Source of the DNA: Lepturacanthus savala
Lineage: Eukaryota > Chordata > Actinopteri > Scombriformes > Trichiuridae
Direction: 5' to 3'
Assembly (NCBI GenBank): GCA_030544235.1
Contig: CM060484.1
Coordinates: 3,545,031-3,609,030 of the forward strand
Length of the DNA: 64,000 nucleotides
In this document: piece after piece, positions 56,942-64,000 of the stretch
How the letters are laid out: the number at the start of each line of letters is the position of its first letter
Position numbering within the stretch: position 1 is the first letter of the stretch
Made by a program: the position numbers and the translations under genes
Notes under the pieces: generated by a model
Told to the model about the DNA's origin: nothing
Databases searched by the model: none
The model's input: only the letters and a program-made list of their open reading frames with translations

Positions 56942-57303
56942 TCAGCAGCCGGGGGAGGTCGTGATGGGGAAGTGGACGGGGAAGTTGAAGATGAACGGCG
57001 AGGTGGGCGTCCCCGCCGTCGAGGTGTTTCCCGATGAGGACTTGGGCCCGAGCAGCGGGCTCGCCGTGGACGCGGCCTCGGCGGCGCAGGAGGTGGCGAG
57101 CAGCTGCGACTCGAACTGCAGCAGCTGACCCATGAAGCTGAAGTTGGGGGAGATGATGCTGCGGCGCCGCCGCACGAACTCAAACGCCTCGTCCAGACGG
57201 ACACGCTTCCTCTTCATCAGGTACGCCAGGCAGATGGTGGCGGAGCGGGAGATGCCCGCCTGGCAGTGGACCAGCACCCGGCCGCTGGAGTCCCGGACCG
57301 AGT
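56942..57303 (-). CDS. dusp4: dusp4 exon 4 (active site and C-terminus)
   Basis: Encodes (D)SVRDSSGRVLVHCQAGISRS, then FEFVRRRRSIISPNFSFMGQ and the tail TSPFIFNFPVHFPITTSPGC, stop TGA at 56942-56944. Acceptor ctcag. The RRRRSIISPNFSFMGQLL segment is a family signature. The exon is GC-rich with many CpGs, unlike its introns. Confidence 0.96.
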
Positions 57304-59008
57304 CTGAGAAGACAGAAGGGTCAGAGGTCAGAGGTCAGGGAGGCTACACAGATAATAAAATATATATAATTTCATACTATGTAAGTCAATTGGATTCCAG
57401 TAGGTTGTATGGCAACAAATCTTTTTTAGCATATTATATATATAAAAAAAAAATATTTAAAAATGTAATTAAATTCAAGTTTAATTTTTTATATGGTGAA
57501 ATTTTTCCCAAATTCTGAATAAAAGGTTGTGAGACAGTGCTGCTCACATGTCAAATGTCCTTGGTCATGTAACCTTATAAATTATGTTTTTCAAAATAAA
57601 AGCCCCCTTTTCACATCTAACTGTAAAACTGGGACAAAACCTTATAAAATTGGTCTAATTTGATCACAAAAACTGGACCTCAGACCCCCATGTGATAAGA
57701 TTTTTGCTTTTAGATGTTGTATAACACAAAGTGTTATAACAAGGCCTGACGCTGCCATAATCAAGAATAAATAATGACTCAGTACATAAATATACCAGTA
57801 AATGCCCATGTTTAGTTATTTTTCATTGAATTAATTCATAAAATGTATTTATTTGTGTATTATTACTTTATTTATTTTAAAGTGCATTTATGCATCAATT
57901 TCCCCATTGTTTTTCACCTCTATGTAAAATATAGAATAACTTTTAGAACCACTGGTTCAGAGGATCTTGGCAAAGCTGCTGCTGTGAGCAATGAGCTCCA
58001 ACATGTTTCTCGAAGTTAATTTGAGGTTGGAGCTGTTTGATTCAATTCAGTTAAGTAAGTTAATTTTTCTCAGGTGATTTTCAACGTGCCATTTGAACTC
58101 CGGCGTCTGGAAATAGCCTCGACCAAACGCAAATGTCAAGTCTTCATGCAAAACCGGAGCCGGAGCACGGAGCTAATTTCCAGCAGCTCCTCGTGCTCGC
58201 AAAGACGAAGAAAATTAAATTGTGGAAGCTGATGTTTTAGTTTCTTCCGTTTTACGTGTTCAGAACCAGCGTGAACATCAAAGGAAGAGGTGAACACAAG
58301 CTGTTTTCCATGAAAAGCCACTGCGGTTCAATGACACAGTGAACTTTAGCAGAACGTGTAAATGAATGCAAAGTGAAAGACGTCAGTAAAAATGTAAAAG
58401 TTGTGCACACTTCCTCCCCTGCACGCTCACAGCTTCCTCTCTTTGTGCAGCCAAACCACCAACTAACTTCAGAGCGAGAAAGCAGCAAATCACATTGAAG
58501 TGAAACGTGCAAGTGCAAACGTTTGAGTCATCAGGCCGCTCTCTTTCACATTTCCTCTCGAGTCCTATTTCTGTCTCTCTCTCTTTCACGATGTCGGGAT
58601 GTATGTTACCACTCCATCACTGCGTATAACCAGATTTGGGTAATGGCTTGATTAAAGCCTTTACACTAACTCGATTTTCTCCACAACCTCAGTGTGCAGG
58701 GATTAGTCCTGGAGCCTGTGTGGGGGGCTGCAGGAAATTAGAAGCACACAATACGAGGAAGATAATAGACGGAGGGACTATAGTGTTTTTTTTTTTTTTT
58801 TCATTTTGATGAATTTAATCTCATTCTTTGCCACTATCACCACTGGATATGCTGCTGTTTGCATATAAATTTACTGCTTTGCATCAACTTCACTGTGTGA
58901 CCTTTGTGGCAACATCAGAGAATATTTACTGCCATCCTTGTAAATGCTGCAACTATCACTATCATCCTTTGCTTTTCTGATGTCTGTCATTTCTCTCTCA
59001 CACACACA

Positions 59009-59073
<65 letters not shown>

Positions 59074-59225
59074 AGACAGACAGATTTCAGGTAACTCCAC
59101 CAAAGGCTCACTCTGTAACAGCGGATGAGTCAGAATCTGGTCCTACAGCAGCTAACTATGACGCATACCAGCATCTACACGCACACACTCCAGAGTACAC
59201 GGTCATGAACACACACTCACAGATG

Positions 59226-59270
<45 letters not shown>

Positions 59271-62200
59271 TCTTTTATTTTCACACCCAAGCACAAAATT
59301 ACAGAAAACATTTTCTGCCTTTGCAAAATCCGTCCAGACGTGTGCGATAAAGGGTTCCACATAAAAACTGGTCATTTGCGAGAGATTCCTGTGAATAAAT
59401 ATCTACGTGTTCAGACGACATCTGTTCAAACGCATAAAAAATGGATTTCCATCGCTGCTCTGGGGCCTGATCGCTGTTTGATTGACAGGTGATCTCTCAG
59501 AGTTCTATCCTTGCATATTTTATTTTTTATACATATCTATATATATTATAATCTTTCTATTCAATATCTTAACTTATAGCTTATATTATACTTTTACTAT
59601 ACTCTTAATATATTTATATAGTTCATAATAATGTATATAGAATAAGTAATGTATCTATTTTTCCGATAATTCCATGTGCAATAATCTACTCATCTATTTC
59701 ATACCATGTGCACAATAACAAAGGTGTGTGTAGGCATTTGCTTTATTCATTTATTTAATTTTCTCTATACTGGTGTTGGTATTTACATTGTATTTTACAT
59801 ATTTCTCTTCTGTTTGTGTCTCTAGTTTTTTAACAGTGCTGTAAGTGACGTGTTGGAGCTTTAATTTCCTCCCAAAGGATCAATAAAGTCCGATCTAATC
59901 TAATTTAAACAGCAGTATTGAAATCACAGCACTCAAAACAAATATATATTATGGTTTTTTAAATGTTCTAAGTAGGCTAAACATTAGACCTTGAACAAGG
60001 ACGTCCCACACACACTTGACATGAACTCTTGATTTTATCTAAAAAAAAATTATGTGACCTAAAAACAACCCACACCAAGCATGAAGAACCTGAAGCAACC
60101 TTGTTATTTGTAGCCGTGCACCATGGGAATGCATTCTTACTGCAACCCACACACACACACACATACGTCACACCCTTACTCACTGACCTATGAACTCTAT
60201 GGCCTCCAGGAACCAGCAGCTGATGTCCTCTTTGTGGTTGTCCTCCACTGGGATACATTTATACTGGTACTCGCCCTCAAAGTGGTTGGGGCAGTCAGAC
60301 GAAACGTTCAGCAAGGCCGAGATTCCGATGGCGTCCAAAACCTCCTTCTTGGAGGCGTGGAGGGCGCTGCCGAGATAGAGGAAGGGCAGGATCTCCACCG
60401 GTCCGCCCTGGACAAAAAAAAAAACATGTAATGATGATTAATTATTACATTTTTTTCTACTCCACAGTGAGGAGACACGTTGACTGTTCTGGGGGCAGCT
60501 GTGACATTTCGGTTCATTCATTCATCCAAGTAGTAAGTCATTCATTCAATCAGTCATTGTTCTACATCAAGAACGTCCCACGTTGGACATAGACTTAAAT
60601 GAAAAGCAGCTTGCGTGATAAGACAAAGAATCCTCTGTCTCAGCGTGCGGCAGCAGCCAGACACCAGATGACTGCAGCATAAGCGTGACCTCGCTTAAAA
60701 AATTTTTGCTAATCACATTAGCTACACGTCTCCTATCAGACAGGAGCAGCTCGTTTATACGTATGATTAACACAGGGCTGTTTATTAATCTATTTCCACA
60801 TATGGAAACACAATTACCCAACAGCCCTCAGAGATTCTGCTTTAACTGACCAGTGTGTATATGATTCAATGGAAACATATCACCAGTTTGTTTTTTTTTA
60901 AAGATACAGTCACTGCACTGTCATGCCTCGTCATTATGTGATTTACTGATCTGAAAACTGTTCTGAGAAATATATTCTGAATAACATTTCCGGAGGAAGT
61001 CAGTTCCTGTCAATAACGTCTGTGTGATGGCGTGAGAAAAAACCTGTAATATGTAAACTACCGTTAAGTACAGTACGGAAATAACAAGGACATGAAGGTT
61101 AAATTATCTGTTTTTTGTAGAAATAAAACCTCATTGTAACATTTAAATGCCCAGACATAAAAAATCATATTAAATTAAATTTGGCAAGATTAGAAAGTCA
61201 AAAACCTTTTAAAATACAGTTTTAAGAAACATTCATCATGTCTCAAAATGTACATTGTGTGTTTATGTTGGTTTCTTGTTATTTAAAAGTCCATTTGTTA
61301 ATTTTTTTTGGCAAAAATCATGATTTTGTGCATTTTTTTTCACAAAATGTCAAATGGTGAATGGTATTCACATGCAAGAAACCAATTTTAGACCATATCT
61401 TTCTTTTAAAAGGACAATATCTAGAAATATCATGAAATATCAAACGTGTAACCAAAAAACAATGCTAAATTTTAAATATTGAATCCACCTACAATATAAA
61501 ATTTGTTGAGAGCATCTGTTTTTTAACATTTTTCAAACCATTTTAAGAGAGTTAAACTATCTGGTACCAAGTTTTTAGGGCTACATCACATCACATTTTT
61601 GTCATTGACCCATATTCACATGTAACAAACTAATTTTAGACCATCTCTTTCTTTTTAAGAAACAATATCTGGACACATGTATTCTGATGTCAGACTGGGA
61701 GTAGTTTCTCTTTTTTTCTTTCCCCTGAGGGGTCAGCCGGCTGGTGGTCTATACCGGCAGTGAGTCGTATTGACTGTGTGTTTATGTCACTGCCGCTGAC
61801 GACCTCGCTACTGACACAGCGTCAGGAAATGATCAATACCGCTAAGAGATGTAATGTGAGGAGGAGGGGGGGTGATGGGGCCGTGTTTCTGTGCAGGAAG
61901 CTGGTCTGTGCTGTCAAACTCGGCCTATTTGTGGAACACAAATCCACCTGACAGTGTGGCAACGACTCGCATTTTTTCTCCTCGGAAAAAAAACACAGAG
62001 GCCAGATTGTCTGCGTCTCCCTTCTCATGCGTTCCAGGGGAATTAAACCCGGACCACGTGTGGCTGTGAGTGTTGCATAAAATCCCACCGGCCTCTAAAC
62101 GGCAAAGCAGGTCGCCGGACCAGCAAAACAAGGCCGCTCGGGTCAAGAGGAAGTGACGCCAAGGTGAATCGATGGCCAACGGCAGCGCAGATAACTGGTT

Positions 62201-64000
62201 TGAACAAGAAACGCGTTTCCAGATAATAAACCCGTTGGTTTGCTTTTTTTTCTACGGTTTGCCCGAGAGCTTTCGAGGAGCAAGTTTGCACTTCCAGGTT
62301 CAACGGTTTCAAAAGCAGCCGTGTTGCCCTTGAGCAAAGCAAACAACCCCCCCCCCCACCCCAGCTGCTGCTGCTGTTTGCACCCTGGAGCTCTCACGTG
62401 TCAACGTGTGAACCTGAAGTCGACTTTAACCGGATTAAGGAACTGGAACAGGTGTCGGTTAATCGAATTTGGCCCCTGGTGGATGTCAATTATGTTATTT
62501 TAAGAATATTTTTAGTGAGGATGTTTGAGTTCATGCAGGTGTGTGTGTATGTGTGTGTGTGTGTGTGTGTGTTAGTTACCTGGTCACGCTGTGGCGTTCC
62601 ACAAGACGAGTCCATGCTGGACTGGCTGGACAGGGACGGTATGGATTTCGTCTTCAAACAAAACTCTGGATACTCTGTGAAAAACCTGTCGTATCCACCT
62701 GTAGAATTGACATTGTGATTTAAATATGATGCATCATATCAGGTGATTTTGCTACAGAAAGTATAGAAAACCTTCACTTATCATGAGGTGTATCAGAAAT
62801 AATCGAGCACCAATGTTGTGTGGATTAAACACAACTAAGACACCTTCTAAAGCACAAAAGAATTAGCGATTTTGGTATCTAACCCCAATCTGCACCAGGA
62901 TTTTCTCCTCTGCCTTCAGTTAGTCAGGAAAGTCTGTTAAACTGATCCCTGACTTACTGTGTGTCTGCTGCTGTGGATTTGAAACAATTTCATCATCCGT
63001 TTGTTTGTGTTTTTCATACATCTGCAGGCCGCCCGCTGCTCCCTGCACCTCACGGATCAAATCAGATTAACTGGGGAAATGTCATCTTTTTAAGCCACAT
63101 GCATACACTCCCGTGCTTTAAGGCGGCTGCGTCATTAGGACACACACACACACACATAGAAGAATGCACCACCGCTTGCAGCAGGGTTGGTTTTCAGATT
63201 TCCTGCAGTCTAAATATAGTGAGACGGGTACATCTGAGCATTGATTTTTTAGATTTTCCGGCTTCCCTTCAGTCAGCGTGTCCTGCAAGTCTCTTGGTTT
63301 TTTGATGTTTGCTTCTACGCATCAGCATTACCTCATTCACTAAGCCCACAGCCATTGGTCTGTGTGAATGTGTGCAGCAGAAAGTGAGTGTGTGTATTGG
63401 GGGAAAACACACCAGTGCATATAGATAGTGTGATAGTGATTTTTAGGGTAACTGTGCAGATATAGTAAGATAATACTCAGCATCCTCATAGAGGCAACAA
63501 AATAAAATAATAGATGAAAACAAACCATTTTCCACATGCAGTTTTTGTTTTACATTAATTTGACTAATATTAAAGCTTATTTCAAATGAAACATCTCTAC
63601 TATTAAAATATAAAGGCAAACAAATGCAATCACAGTATTTTATGAGTCCAAGATTCAAATATTAATTCTATTATTTTAATATTATGCAAATCTACGACAC
63701 GTATTCTCATTTTATACCTCTATTGTATGATTTAAGGTTGAATTTAGTGATATTACACTTCACAACTATAGAGCCTGGATCCTGAAATTGAATGACAGGA
63801 CCCGCTGTTTAATTTTGCTCATCCTGGATGCAGCTGATCCATAGAAACGCCGCGCGTAATACCGTACCTTTGAGTATGTAGATGTCGGTACCGGGGGGGT
63901 CCCTGCACAGCGCGTTCAGCACCAGGGCGACGATGCTGTCCTCCTTCACCGCCTCGGAGTCCTGCGTCCTCTCGTCGTACATCACCACGGCGGAGTACAT
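56942..64000 (-). CDS. dusp4: Dual specificity protein phosphatase 4 / MKP-2 (5' end beyond the window)
   Basis: Four exons join in frame on the minus strand: 63868-64000 (exon 1, partial), 62580-62698, 60188-60407 and 56942-57303. Intron phases are 1, 0 and 1, all GT-AG. In order they encode the end of the rhodanese-like (CH2) domain, a Ser-rich linker, and the dual-specificity phosphatase domain with VHCQAGISRS, the HCxxGxxR(S/T) catalytic loop; Cys is the nucleophile, Arg binds phosphate. The general-acid loop motif VEDNHKEDIS is also present. The tail TSPFIFNF..PITTSPGC is characteristic of DUSP4. The family enzyme dephosphorylates ERK, JNK and p38 in the nucleus and is an immediate-early feedback gene. 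The kinase-interaction motif and nuclear signals in the N-terminal part lie off the edge. The linker exon is shorter than I recall for human. Confidence 0.95.
57368..57634. mobile_element. piggyBac-like MITE, degraded copy 5 in dusp4 intron 3
   Basis: It shares ttcatactatgtaagtcaat, cacatgtcaaatgtcc, ttggtcatgtaacc and ttcaaaataaaagccccctt with the tnks copies. Both ends are lost or unclear. Confidence 0.6.
58999..59068. repeat. (CA)n microsatellite
   Basis: CA array with one ctca interruption. A second CA array lies at 59228-59267. Confidence 0.95.
59500..59910 (+). mobile_element. Fish retroposon 3' tail
   Basis: An AT-rich stretch with atgtgcaataatctactc ends in aatttcctcccaaaggatca and ataaagt, then short ctaat-type units. 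This ending is typical of 5'-truncated fish LINE/SINE insertions. No reverse transcriptase coding remains, so the family is not assigned. Confidence 0.5.
60188..60407 (-). CDS. dusp4: dusp4 exon 3 (phosphatase domain, first part)
   Basis: Encodes GGPVEILPFLYLGSALHASK, then ISALLNVSSDCPNHFEGEYQ and YKCIPVEDNHKEDISCWFLE to AIEFI. The acceptor ttgtccag is preceded by a T-run; donor G|gtcagt. The Asp in VEDNHKEDIS belongs to the general-acid loop. Confidence 0.95.
61178..61615. mobile_element. AT-rich TIR MITE, same family (copy e)
   Basis: Aligns with 18876-19202: GGCAAGATTAGAAAGTCAAA at the left, a GGTACCAAGTTTTTAGGGCT word, and TTTTTGTCATTGACCCATA at the right. It lies in dusp4 intron 2. Confidence 0.6.
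62539..62570 (-). repeat. CA array beside the dusp4 exon 2 donor
   Basis: On the transcribed strand the intron begins gtaactaac and then runs directly into CA repeats. Such intronic CA repeats are known binding sites for hnRNP L. Confidence 0.9.
62580..62698 (-). CDS. dusp4: dusp4 exon 2 (linker)
   Basis: Encodes (G)GYDRFFTEYPEFCLKTKSI then PSLSSQSSMDSSCGTPQRDQ. It is 119 nt with acceptor ctacag and donor CAG|gtaact. EYPEFCxKTK and SSCGTP are DUSP4 hallmarks. No long ORF marks it; the phases of exons 1 and 3 confirm it. A CA array starts 9 nt after the exon end. Confidence 0.92.
62699..63867 (-). other. dusp4: dusp4 intron 1
   Basis: 1.17 kb, AT-rich towards exon 1, with one short CA run at 63140-63156. 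No exon or recognised element. Confidence 0.6.
63868..64000 (-). CDS. dusp4: dusp4 exon 1 (3' part)
   Basis: Encodes MYSAVVMYDERTQDSEAVKE, DSIVALVLNALCRDPPGTDI and YILK(G), the end of the rhodanese-like domain. The Met at the window edge aligns with a Leu inside human DUSP4, so it is not the start codon. Donor G|gtacgg. Confidence 0.93.

Larger units (their letters stand above)
57304..60187 (-). other. dusp4: dusp4 intron 3
   Basis: It holds the degraded MITE copy at 57368-57634, CA arrays at 58999-59068 and 59228-59267, and an AT-rich retroposon tail ending near 59905. No exon is supported. Confidence 0.6.
60408..62579 (-). other. dusp4: dusp4 intron 2
   Basis: It holds MITE copy e (61178-61615). 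The block 61690-62400 is GC-balanced with little repeat. A CA array lies next to the exon 2 donor. No exon is supported. Confidence 0.55.

Noticed and set aside
56875..57204. Ser/Pro/Arg-rich minus-strand frame overlapping dusp4 exon 4
   Set aside because: Out-of-frame shadow of the GC-rich dusp4 exon 4. The correct frame carries VHCQAGISRS.
63809..64000. Met at the window edge as the dusp4 start codon
   Set aside because: The sequence around it aligns to the middle of the rhodanese-like domain, so the reading frame continues beyond base 64000.

Overview
The window reads as teleost fish nuclear DNA. It has small exons with GT-AG introns, long CA/TG microsatellites, and many short non-autonomous transposons plus tRNA-type SINEs of kinds common in fish. 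The two genes encode near-identical versions of known vertebrate proteins. No bacterial-type operon, CRISPR array, rRNA or tRNA gene was seen.

Region 1 (1-48415, plus strand) is most of a tankyrase-1 gene (tnks). I reconstructed 25 coding exons, and all splice phases agree. They correspond to exons 3-27 of the 27-exon vertebrate gene and encode 1004 residues from the start of the second ankyrin cluster to the stop codon. Ankyrin clusters 2-5 are followed by a Ser/Ala/Thr-rich linker, a SAM domain and a PARP catalytic domain. The H-Y-E catalytic residues and the C-H-C-C zinc site are all visible. Exons 1-2 (N-terminal tail and ankyrin cluster 1) lie upstream of the window. A 3' UTR of about 3.7 kb ends near an AATAAA at 52118.

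Region 2 (about 52150-54180) is a short intergenic gap between convergent genes. It holds a TTACTGTAA-type repeat and no supported gene.

Region 3 (about 54175-64000, minus strand) is dusp4 (MAP kinase phosphatase 2). It comprises the end of exon 1 (rhodanese-like domain, cut by the window edge), a 119-nt exon 2, exon 3, and exon 4 with the HCxxGxxR active site and the conserved C-terminal tail. Its 3' UTR has a (CA)~98 tract, a purine/pyrimidine tract, and an AU-rich element next to the proposed poly(A) signal.

The introns hold the rest: a Tc1 transposase fossil; a TIR-bounded 2.3-kb element containing a LINE 3' remnant; three MITE families with recognisable termini; hAT-like fragments; two SINEs; a duplicated segment split by a MITE; and microsatellites that abut splice sites. 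The two genes are not a pathway. Tankyrase PARylates Wnt, telomere and spindle proteins, whereas DUSP4 switches off MAP kinases in the nucleus. I found no evidence of a new multi-gene system. The most unusual signals are long TG/CA tracts touching splice sites, a CpG/GA-rich island just before tnks exon 3, and the repeat architecture.
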